A DNA stretch of 64,000 bases from CAYJFX01 sp964370315 (GTDB taxonomy: Bacteria; Spirochaetota; Spirochaetia; Treponematales; Treponemataceae), in contig CAYJIS010000002.1 in assembly GCA_964370315.1 (NCBI GenBank), positions 1 through 64,000 of the forward strand, read 5' to 3'. The notes below the pieces were generated by a model, which was not told the DNA's origin, ran no database searches, and saw only the letters and a list, made by a program, of their open reading frames with translations. Shown here in pieces: positions 25,060 to 32,564 of this stretch (positions within the stretch are counted from its first letter, which is position 1; the number at the start of each line of letters is the position of its first letter). The translations under genes and the position numbers were made by a program.

Positions 25060-26853
25060 TTATATTATACCTTCATAAATCAAAAGCTCTTTTGAATCTA
25101 CTGTAATTGTTAAGCCTTCCTCTAAGATTTTCATTGCATTTTCAACTCTTGAAAGCCATACTAATCTTGGATTTATTAAGTTAATAACTTCAGGCGGTAT
25201 TAAGTTTTCTCCCTCACAAATAACCCCATCTACAATCCGTAACAAAGGAATATAATCTTCTGTGATATCTGAACAAACCAATATCTCACCTCTTTTTTTA
25301 CGCAAGGCAAGCAAGGCTTCTTCTGAACTATTTGCTCGAGCTACTCTTCCACTAACAAGCGGCTTTTCAGGATTTGCACTACCACCAGCACTTCCTCTAG
25401 CAAGGATATTACCCACTAGCAAAATCCGAACTGTATTTGTCATTACTGGACTTGATAACGGAATTCCTGCACAAAGAACAACCCTATCACTAAGCTTAAC
25501 AGCTTTGTTATCAATTGCAACTTTTATTGAACTTTGAATCATTGATTCTGAATCTTCAGCCATTTCGCATAAAAACGGCACTACACCCCAACTTAATTGC
25601 AGCTGTCTCATTGTTCTTTCTTTTGGTGTAATAGCTAATATTGGCTGTTCTGGCCTGAACATACTCAGAGTCCGTGCGGTGTTACCGCTAAGGGTCGGAG
25701 CAATCATCGCAGAAGCTTCTATTTCTGTCGCAGTTACATAAGCACTATGGGCTACTATTTGCGACATATTTTCTCTAACTAAAAAAGATTTGTTTTCTCG
25801 CATTTTTTTGCGATACTCTAACGAATCTTCAACACACACAGCTATTCTATTAAGTGTTTCAACAGCCTCAACAGGATATGCCCCATTGGCAGTTTCTCCA
25901 GACAACATCACTGCATCTGTTCCATCTAAAATAGCATTCGCAACATCGGTTAACTCGGCCCTTGTGGGACGCGGATTTACAATCATCGAATCAAGCATCT
26001 GGGTCGCTGTAATTACCGGTTTTCCTGCTAAAACACATTCTCTAATTATTTGCTTTTGTGCAAGAGGAATTCTTTCAGTAGGAAGCTGTACTCCCAAATC
26101 TCCCCTAGCTACCATTATACCATCTGAAGCTTCGATAATTTCTTTAATATTATCTAAGCCTTCCTCGTTTTCTATTTTGGAAATAATTCGAGCTTTTGAA
26201 CCAAGCGAATGAATATACTCTCTTATTTCAACAACTTCTGAAGCAAAACTTACAAAACTTGCTGCAATAAAATCAACATCATTACTTATTCCAAATGCAA
26301 TATCAGCCTTATCTGCATCGGTCATTATGGGAAGACCTGCATGCAAACCAATAATATTCACATTTTTTTTACTACCGATTTCTGCATTATTTTTGACGCG
26401 ACACAAAACCTCTGAGCCCTTGTTTTCTTCTACCTCAAGCTCAAGTAGTCCATCTGCTATTAACACACGAACTCCCGGTGTAGCTTTTTTTGGAAAATCT
26501 TTCCAAGAAAGAGATATTTTTCCGGCACTGTGCTGCGTTGCACTGGTTGTTGGAGCATCGTCTACAGTAACAAAAACTTTATCACCGACGCTAAAGGACA
26601 CTTTTCCGCCTGACTCAACGTTCCCAGTTCGAATTTCAGGCCCTTTTGTATCTAACAATAATGCTATTGGCCTGCCAACTTTCTTAGAACATCGCTTAAC
26701 TCTTTCCATACGAGCGCCATGTTCTTCATGAGATCCGTGTGAAAAGTTAAACCGAGCAACATTCATGCCACTTAAAAGTAATTTTTCCACAATCTCATCA
26801 TTGTCTACTGTAGGTCCCATTGAACATACAATTTTGGTTTTTCTTGAAAACAT
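25060..26853 (-). CDS. pyk: Pyruvate kinase with C-terminal extra domain
   Basis: Pyruvate kinase makes pyruvate and ATP from phosphoenolpyruvate, the last step of glycolysis. The start at 26853 (MFSRKTKIVCSMGPT) fits the family; the frame remains open upstream to 27000 but that part carries the promoter and an rpmB terminator. The protein has 597 residues. Catalytic landmarks are NFSHGSHEEH, LLDTKGPEIRTG, SKIENEEGLDN, MVARGDLGVQ and TATQMLDSMI. The last ~110 residues go beyond the ~470-480-residue core; GRVARANSSEEALLAL and GEILVCSDITEDYIP resemble the PEP-utilising mobile domain seen in Bacillus-type enzymes, but the usual TSHAA motif is missing. Confidence 0.97.
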   Translation of the reverse strand: MFSRKTKIVCSMGPTVDNDEIVEKLLLSGMNVARFNFSHGSHEEHGARMERVKRCSKKVGRPIALLLDTKGPEIRTGNVESGGKVSFSVGDKVFVTVDDAPTTSATQHSAGKISLSWKDFPKKATPGVRVLIADGLLELEVEENKGSEVLCRVKNNAEIGSKKNVNIIGLHAGLPIMTDADKADIAFGISNDVDFIAASFVSFASEVVEIREYIHSLGSKARIISKIENEEGLDNIKEIIEASDGIMVARGDLGVQLPTERIPLAQKQIIRECVLAGKPVITATQMLDSMIVNPRPTRAELTDVANAILDGTDAVMLSGETANGAYPVEAVETLNRIAVCVEDSLEYRKKMRENKSFLVRENMSQIVAHSAYVTATEIEASAMIAPTLSGNTARTLSMFRPEQPILAITPKERTMRQLQLSWGVVPFLCEMAEDSESMIQSSIKVAIDNKAVKLSDRVVLCAGIPLSSPVMTNTVRILLVGNILARGSAGGSANPEKPLVSGRVARANSSEEALLALRKKRGEILVCSDITEDYIPLLRIVDGVICEGENLIPPEVINLINPRLVWLSRVENAMKILEEGLTITVDSKELLIYEGII

Positions 26854-26859
26854 ATACCA

Positions 26860-26888
26860 ATTATAATGCAAATTTGCTAATATTGCAA
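26860..26888 (-). promoter_or_regulatory. Predicted leaderless promoter of pyk
   Basis: On the minus strand TTGCAA (26888-26883), 17 bases, TATAAT (26865-26860), then 6 bases to the ATG at 26853. Confidence 0.75.
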
Positions 26889-26902
26889 GCACAATAAAGT
26901 TC

Positions 26903-26930
26903 AAAAAAAAAGCCCTGTTCAATGAACAGG
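26903..26930 (-). terminator. Rho-independent terminator of rpmB
   Basis: The inverted repeat CCTGTTCA / TGAACAGG (26914-26930, tight loop) is followed on the minus strand by GC and a run of nine T. It lies between rpmB and the pyk promoter. Confidence 0.85.
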
Positions 26931-26954
26931 ACCTCTTTCGCGCAAATAAAAAGC

Positions 26955-27146
26955 TTATATTTTCTTTGTAATATAACCACTTCTTAAACAACGTGTACAC
27001 ATTTTAACAGTGAAAGTTGTACCGCCAATTTCTGTTTTAACACCAACAATGTTAGGTTTCCAAGTTCGACGTGTATGGTTGTAAGCTTTACTTACTCTGT
27101 TTCCGCTTAAAGATCCCTTTCCGCAAATATCACATTTTCTTGACAT
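26955..27146 (-). CDS. rpmB: 50S ribosomal protein bL28, zinc-binding form
   Basis: The start at 27146 (MSRKCDICGKGSLSGNRV) gives 63 residues, normal for bL28; GGCGG lies 7 bases upstream, and the longer frame to 27170 is not needed. Two CXXC pairs (C5/C8 and C50/C53) mark the zinc-containing (C+) form. Some bacteria keep a second, zinc-free copy under zinc control; only this copy is seen here. Monocistronic, with its own terminator. Confidence 0.97.
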   Translation of the reverse strand: MSRKCDICGKGSLSGNRVSKAYNHTRRTWKPNIVGVKTEIGGTTFTVKMCTRCLRSGYITKKI

Positions 27147-27275
27147 AATAAAACCGCCTATAAAAATCAAAATAATTTATAACTGTGAGTTCATCATAAT
27201 AGCAAAAAACAAAAAAAGTGTCAAGGCTCACTACATGAATTTAGTGGATTAAAGAAGTGATTCTAAAAAAAACAA

Positions 27276-27303
27276 TTGACATACAAGAAATGTGTGCTAT
27301 ACT
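27276..27303 (+). promoter_or_regulatory. Promoter of the peroxiredoxin gene
   Basis: TTGACA (27276-27281), 16 bases and TATACT (27298-27303) precede a leader of about 65 bases. Confidence 0.75.
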
Positions 27304-27317
27304 TTAAAAGAACAAAA

Positions 27318-27361
27318 AAAAACCTTTCACGAAGTTACTATACTTCAATTCTTGGGTTTTT
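27318..27361 (+). promoter_or_regulatory. Structured 5' leader of the peroxiredoxin mRNA
   Basis: Two nested pairings can form: outer AAAAACC / GGTTTTT and inner GAAGT-N6-ACTTC. They end just before the Shine-Dalgarno AGGAGA (27365-27370). The leader could modulate translation, but no known riboswitch class is recognised. Confidence 0.4.
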
Positions 27362-27375
27362 AACAGGAGACTTCT

Positions 27376-28011
27376 ATGCTAAAAGATTTATTAACAGAAA
27401 GAAGAGAAGGCGCCGTAAACCGCTTTGATGAAAAAACACGAAACATTATGTCAAACGCAACAGCCCAACTTCAAAAAGAAAAGCTCGCAGAAAACGCTGC
27501 CAACATTGGACAAATTGTACCAAACAGTGAAATGTTAGACCACAACGGCAACCCAGTAATGTTATATGACTGCCTAAAGGGAAAAACTACGATTTTAAAC
27601 TTTTTTAGAGGAACTTGGTGTCCGTATTGTAACCTTGAATTAAAAGCATACATTGATTTGTTAGTTCAAGAAAAGGACATTCAACTCATTGCCTTATCTC
27701 CAGAAAAACTAGATGTTGTAAGTGAAAAAATGGCAGTTGAAGAAGCTCCATTCACTATTTTGTGTGACATTAACAACTCCCTAGCAAAAAAATTAAACCT
27801 GGTCTTTACACTTCCTGAAGACTTACAAGAAACATACAAAGGTTTTGGTTTTAGCCTAGAAAATTCACAAGGCAATGATGGGACCCAGCTCCCTATGCCT
27901 GCAACATACATAATAGATAAAGACGCAAAAATCGTAAAAGCTTGGGTTAATGCAGATTACACCTATAGAGCGGAACCTTCAGAAGTTATTAGTGAGTATA
28001 AAAAAATATAA
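27376..28011 (+). CDS. Peroxiredoxin (AhpC/TSA-like redoxin)
   Basis: This thioredoxin-fold protein of 211 residues has the active-site segment FFRGTWCPYCNLELK with C82 and C85. A CXXC at the peroxidatic position is typical of the PrxQ/AhpC-TSA 'redoxin' group that reduces hydroperoxides. Following core parts (LIALSPEKLDVV, FTILCDINNSLAKKLNL, PATYIIDKDAKIVKAW) agree. An N-terminal helical extension of about 45 residues is characteristic of this subgroup. It should serve oxygen tolerance in an anaerobe. It has its own promoter, a structured leader and a strong terminator. Confidence 0.9.
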   Translation: MLKDLLTERREGAVNRFDEKTRNIMSNATAQLQKEKLAENAANIGQIVPNSEMLDHNGNPVMLYDCLKGKTTILNFFRGTWCPYCNLELKAYIDLLVQEKDIQLIALSPEKLDVVSEKMAVEEAPFTILCDINNSLAKKLNLVFTLPEDLQETYKGFGFSLENSQGNDGTQLPMPATYIIDKDAKIVKAWVNADYTYRAEPSEVISEYKKI

Positions 28012-28017
28012 GATCTT

Positions 28018-28045
28018 GGTGTGCTGTGTTGTCAACACACACACC
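28018..28045 (+). terminator. Terminator after the peroxiredoxin gene
   Basis: The stem GGTGTGCTGTGTTG / CAACACACACACC has one bulged base and a 2-base loop, then TTATTTTTT. It abuts the stop of convergent trkH. Confidence 0.8.
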
Positions 28046-29491
28046 TTATTTTTTCCAGTATGCTCGAGTAAAAAAGATTATCATTGTGTACAGTTCTAAC
28101 CGACCAGCAATCATAGCAAATGAAAACCACAACTTTGCAGCTGGATGAAAAAAGGCATAGTTTCCGACAGGCCCCACAGCCCCAAAACCAGGACCAATAT
28201 TTCCAACCAACGCAAGCCCCGCAGTAAAAGATGTTAAAAGGTCTGCTCCATTGAGAGCCGCCACCATAGAAGTAATAACAACAAGAACAAAATAAACACA
28301 AATAAAAGCGGCAACACTATATACAATATCTTTTCTGCCTATTCTATTATTAAGCTGTATACTAAATATTCCATGCGGGTGTAACATTCTTTTTATTTCT
28401 ATGCCCATTTGTTTATACAAAATTACCCAACGCAAAACCTTTATGCTTCCGCCGGTAGAACCAGTGCACCCTCCAACGAACATCAAAAAGAAAATTATCA
28501 TCTGCGCAAAAGGATGCCACAAGGAATAGTCAGCCGTCACAAATCCTGTTGTTGTTGTAATTGACACAGCTTGAAATGAAGCATATCTAAGTGCATCTCC
28601 TATAGAACCATAAGTAGGATAAATAAATATAGCAATTCCGATAATAGCAACAATCATTATCTTAAAATATGCTTTTAACTCTGTATTATGAATTATTTCC
28701 TTTCCATTACCTATTATTAAGTGATAATACAAACTAAAGTTTACTCCGGCTAAAAACATAAAGACAACAATAATCCAGTCTACTGCAGCTGAATTGTATC
28801 CACCAACACTTGCATTTAGAGAACTAAAGCCGCCCGTACCCAACGTTGCAAACGTATGCCCTATAGCATCAATAAAATCAAGCCCTGCTATCATTAACAA
28901 TACGGTTTGTATAACAGTGAAACCTAAATAAATAAACCATAGAATTTTTGCAGTCATTGTTATCTTAGGTGTAATTTTACCTTTTTCAGGTCCAGTTGTT
29001 TCAGCTTTAATAAGCTGAAAACCACCAACTCCCAACAAAGGTAACAATGCGACAGTCAAAGCAACAATCCCCATTCCGCCTAGCCAATGCATCTGCATTC
29101 TCCAAAGATTGATTGTCCTAGGAAGACTTTCTATTTCAGTTAAGATCGAAGCACCTGTCGTTGTATACCCCGAAGCACTTTCAAACAGAGCATCAATAAA
29201 TGAAGGAATATATCCAGAGAGCACAAAAGGAAAAGACCCAAGCAAACTAGCAAAAACCCAAGACAATGCTACTGCCACAAATCCGCTTCTTGCAGAAAGC
29301 TTGAACGCCCTTTTCCTACTTACTAAGAATACTATACCCCCAAATATCCAACAAAAAGCGATAGGGATTAGAAAGGCATTAATAACATCATTTTCACCTA
29401 TGCTTAGGGCAACCCCCAAAGGTAAAAGCATCGTAAAAGAAATAATCATTAATAGCATAGAAATTAGGCGAATTAAAGAAACTATTATCAA
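28046..29491 (-). CDS. trkH: Potassium uptake channel TrkH/KtrB family
   Basis: This is the ion-conducting subunit of a Trk/Ktr potassium transporter. Of 481 residues, about ten to twelve helices form four M1-P-M2 repeats. The filter glycines are visible in ASGYTTTGASI, GHTFATLGTGGFSS, SITTTTGFVTADY and LALVGNIGPGFG. Between the second and third repeats lies FMFVGGCTGSTGGSIKVLR, diagnostic of the family. Its start overlaps the end of trkA by 4 bases (ATGA), so gate and channel are made together. Confidence 0.95.
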   Translation of the reverse strand: MIIVSLIRLISMLLMIISFTMLLPLGVALSIGENDVINAFLIPIAFCWIFGGIVFLVSRKRAFKLSARSGFVAVALSWVFASLLGSFPFVLSGYIPSFIDALFESASGYTTTGASILTEIESLPRTINLWRMQMHWLGGMGIVALTVALLPLLGVGGFQLIKAETTGPEKGKITPKITMTAKILWFIYLGFTVIQTVLLMIAGLDFIDAIGHTFATLGTGGFSSLNASVGGYNSAAVDWIIVVFMFLAGVNFSLYYHLIIGNGKEIIHNTELKAYFKIMIVAIIGIAIFIYPTYGSIGDALRYASFQAVSITTTTGFVTADYSLWHPFAQMIIFFLMFVGGCTGSTGGSIKVLRWVILYKQMGIEIKRMLHPHGIFSIQLNNRIGRKDIVYSVAAFICVYFVLVVITSMVAALNGADLLTSFTAGLALVGNIGPGFGAVGPVGNYAFFHPAAKLWFSFAMIAGRLELYTMIIFFTRAYWKK

Positions 29492-30891
29492 TTTCCTACT
29501 CCAAATAGTTCAAGGGTTTCAAAGGTGCTTTCAAAGTGAACTAAAAATATTATCCTATCTCCTTCACTATATACATCATCACCAGTAGGTATTGAAAAAA
29601 TCTCTTGCCCTTTTTTCTTAACTAGCAAAACTATAAAATCCTCTAAATTAGAAAATGCACTTAATTTTGTACCAATTATAGGACTGTCTGCTGGTACAAT
29701 TATTTCAACTATCTCTAAACGACCATCAGTAACGGTATGAACGCCTTTTACACTTTTCCCACGTAAATGACTTAATATACTATCTATAACTGCATCTTTT
29801 ATTGGCACTGCAACATCCACCCCTATATCTCGTGCAATTGCTGCATAATTTCCGCTTTGTACAAGACAAACAGTTTTACTTACACCCAGTGTTTTCATAT
29901 AAGCAGAAGCAATCATATTTAATTCATGATTACGAGTTGCAGCTATGACCAAGTCAAAAGAACTTAAATTTTCTTCCTCTATAAAACTTTCATCTGTAAT
30001 ATCTGCTTGAAAAACATTTGCCATTGGGAAGTTTGCAGAAGCGGCTTTTGCTTTTTCTTTATCTGAATCTATAATTACAAACTCACTACTTTTACGTACC
30101 TGTTTTTTTAATAGCGCCTTTGTATCTTTAATTTTATTTTTTAATAATTGTTCTGCAACATTTGTGCCTATTCTACCAGCCCCAACGAGAGCTATTTTTT
30201 TTATAACATTTGTTTCGGTCCCACAATGTGCAAGAACTTTTGAAAGTTCATCTTTGTGCACAAGAACCCCTATTCTGTCTCCTGCTTCTAACACCGCCGA
30301 CCCTGAAGGAAAATAACTTTTTCCTTTTTTTTCTACAAAAGCAAACAACAGAGGGGTTGTTGTTGTCTTGCGAACGTCTAGCACTGTCATTCCTGCAAAG
30401 TCACACCCTTCTTCTAAATTAACAGATGTTAACTCATAATTACAATCATCAAACTCTACAACATCTGTTATAGCACCGTGTTCTACTGCAGTAACAATTT
30501 CACTTGCAGCCTCTAAGTCAGGATGAACCATAAAGTCGATTCCGTATGTTCGTCGATTTGTTTGAGCAGAATTATAGTAATATTCATAATTTCGCACCCG
30601 TGCAATTTTTGTAACCTCAGGATATACTGATTCAACAAGAGAACATGTTATCATATTAAGCTCATCAGATTCAGTTACAGCAACTATAGCATCGGTTCTA
30701 GCTATCCCAGCTGCTTCTAATGTTGGCAAACTATTACCAGATGCATGCATTACCATACAATCGAGCCTATTTGAGGCATGACGAACGGTTTCCTCATCAT
30801 TATCAATTAAAACAACATCGTTTCGCTCACTAATTAAACGTTTTGCAAGTTTAGTTCCGGTAAAACCCGCTCCGATGATAATAATTTTCAT
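29488..30891 (-). CDS. trkA: Trk potassium transporter regulatory subunit TrkA
   Basis: TrkA is the cytoplasmic nucleotide-binding ring that gates TrkH. Its 467 residues contain two RCK_N Rossmann domains, starting MKIIIIGAGFTGTKLAKRL and near 233 with KIALVGAGRIGTNVAEQLL, each followed by an RCK_C domain. This two-copy form is the E. coli TrkA type rather than the single-copy KtrA. AGGA lies 8 bases before the ATG. Upstream of trkH in a two-gene operon. Confidence 0.95.
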   Translation of the reverse strand: MKIIIIGAGFTGTKLAKRLISERNDVVLIDNDEETVRHASNRLDCMVMHASGNSLPTLEAAGIARTDAIVAVTESDELNMITCSLVESVYPEVTKIARVRNYEYYYNSAQTNRRTYGIDFMVHPDLEAASEIVTAVEHGAITDVVEFDDCNYELTSVNLEEGCDFAGMTVLDVRKTTTTPLLFAFVEKKGKSYFPSGSAVLEAGDRIGVLVHKDELSKVLAHCGTETNVIKKIALVGAGRIGTNVAEQLLKNKIKDTKALLKKQVRKSSEFVIIDSDKEKAKAASANFPMANVFQADITDESFIEEENLSSFDLVIAATRNHELNMIASAYMKTLGVSKTVCLVQSGNYAAIARDIGVDVAVPIKDAVIDSILSHLRGKSVKGVHTVTDGRLEIVEIIVPADSPIIGTKLSAFSNLEDFIVLLVKKKGQEIFSIPTGDDVYSEGDRIIFLVHFESTFETLELFGVGN

Positions 30892-31021
30892 TGCACAATC
30901 CTATTTTGTTTCCTAAAATACCTTTTGCTCTAATTCGCAATGGTGCGTTATGTTTCTAATTAAGTATGCTATCTTATTTGATTTGTGTCAAGTGTTTACA
31001 ATCAGGTTTCTTTTCGTGCAC

Positions 31022-31050
31022 TGGACAACCAGCCTATTATCACTTATACT
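31022..31050 (+). promoter_or_regulatory. Predicted leaderless promoter of the OmpA-domain gene
   Basis: TGGACA (31022-31027), 17 bases and TATACT (31045-31050) are followed by 7 bases and the ATG at 31058. Confidence 0.75.
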
Positions 31051-31057
31051 TATATAT

Positions 31058-32515
31058 ATGAACAAGAAAAAATCTTTGTTTTTAGTATTATTTCTATTTT
31101 GCACAATTCAAACTTTTTTTTCCGAAGAGGAGTCAACTATCCAATACGAAGGAACGGGTTCGTATTGGATGGTAGAAAGATCCGACTTACGAAGGTACGA
31201 CAATGGCAGATACACAGGATTAACACAAAGAGAAGTCCGTTCTTTTGTTCATCAAATCAATGCCCCAGCTCAGCAAGAGCTAAAAGGCAACCCTGTTTTA
31301 ATTACCTCTAAAAATACAGGAACAGGGTCTTGGTTCGATGGGAATTTCTTTGTCTCTGAAAAAACTATGTCATCTATGCAACAAACAGCCCTTGGACTTG
31401 ATGATTCAATCGCAGCAACTTTTTTTATCGGCCCTGATGGAACACTAATACCTATTATAGACAATGGATTTCCAACATTTAGAAGCTTCCCCGCTTTTCC
31501 AAGAGAGATTTTAGAACCAGGAGACACATGGGTGGCAGAAGCATTTAGGTCTGTCGACCCTCTAAACAAGGGCTCTTACACAAAACTTAAAATGACCGTG
31601 CAATACACATTCGTAGGCGAAGAAATATATTTAGACCAAGAAGTGTTTAGAATCCAAGCCCAATGGGCAACGCGATACGGAAAGACTTATTGGGATTTTG
31701 ATGGTGACAAAGATTTAAAAGAAGCGAGTGGCTCCCATCGGGCCAACATAATTGTCAGCAAAAAAACAGGCACCGCCATTCTTATTCAAGATATCGTTGA
31801 TGAAACATTCGTTTATACTAATGGACAATCCGTACAATTTAAGGGAAGCATCAATTTATTTACAGAGTTTCCACCTGCAGTTAATACTGAAGACATCTTA
31901 CCAGCTCTAGGAAAAATTGCGAGCATTGCTTCTCCGGAGGGAAGATCCCCTTCAACAATACAAGATGGCTCAAATCAATACGACTACTACTACATCCCTA
32001 ACACTACAAGCACAGAAGAATCCTTTACCTCAAACGACTTACCAAATGCAAGCGAACAACAAACTCTTGCTCAAAACAACGAAATCTCGCAACCTTCTTT
32101 AGATTCCGATGGCGAACTACCAGCAAACCTACCAGAAGCCATGAATGATATGGTTGTAGAACAAACACCCGCAGGACTCCGGTTATCTGTCAGAAACATA
32201 CAATTTTTACCTGATAGTTCAGAGTTTGCTCCCAGTGAGTACAAACGTCTAGACATGATTGCCGAAACGCTTAGCAGCATTCCTAATGCGCAATTTTTGG
32301 TAGAGGGGCACAGTGCCTCGACAGGGAACCCCATAGGTGAAAAACAACTTTCTATTGAACGTGCGCAGAAAATTGTTAGTGAACTTGTTAAACGTGGCCT
32401 CAGTGAAGACAAATTTTTAACAAACGGCTTTGGTTCTGAGCGCCCAATTGCATCAAACGAAACTCCTGAAGGAATGGCATCAAACAGGCGTGTTGAAATC
32501 ACAATTCTAGAATAA
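31058..32515 (+). CDS. OmpA-domain exported protein
   Basis: The start at 31058 (MNKKKSLFLVLFLFC) follows the -10 by 7 bases and begins a clear signal peptide (cleavage near FFS); upstream in-frame ATGs precede the promoter. The 485 residues divide into an N-terminal region (about 25-300) of beta-rich unknown fold, a Ser/Gln/Asn-rich linker (about 300-380), and a C-terminal OmpA/MotB peptidoglycan-binding domain (about 380-485) with NIQFLPDSSEF, VEGHSASTGNP, LSIERAQKIV and ASNRRVEIT. The overall plan resembles treponemal Tp0624-type proteins. It probably bridges peptidoglycan and the outer membrane. Confidence 0.88.
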   Translation: MNKKKSLFLVLFLFCTIQTFFSEEESTIQYEGTGSYWMVERSDLRRYDNGRYTGLTQREVRSFVHQINAPAQQELKGNPVLITSKNTGTGSWFDGNFFVSEKTMSSMQQTALGLDDSIAATFFIGPDGTLIPIIDNGFPTFRSFPAFPREILEPGDTWVAEAFRSVDPLNKGSYTKLKMTVQYTFVGEEIYLDQEVFRIQAQWATRYGKTYWDFDGDKDLKEASGSHRANIIVSKKTGTAILIQDIVDETFVYTNGQSVQFKGSINLFTEFPPAVNTEDILPALGKIASIASPEGRSPSTIQDGSNQYDYYYIPNTTSTEESFTSNDLPNASEQQTLAQNNEISQPSLDSDGELPANLPEAMNDMVVEQTPAGLRLSVRNIQFLPDSSEFAPSEYKRLDMIAETLSSIPNAQFLVEGHSASTGNPIGEKQLSIERAQKIVSELVKRGLSEDKFLTNGFGSERPIASNETPEGMASNRRVEITILE

Positions 32516-32528
32516 TCAAATCTCCTAT

Positions 32529-32557
32529 TTGACAAAATCACTATATGCCTATATAGT
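32529..32557 (+). promoter_or_regulatory. Predicted leaderless promoter of the chemoreceptor gene
   Basis: TTGACA (32529-32534), 17 bases and TATAGT (32552-32557) are followed by 7 bases and the ATG at 32565. It is the cleanest of the leaderless promoters in the window. Confidence 0.8.
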
Positions 32558-32564
32558 TTAATAT

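Noticed and set aside
30950..31057. N-terminal extension of the OmpA-domain protein from 30950
   Set aside because: A -35/-10 pair lies within this stretch, and the signal peptide begins at 31058.
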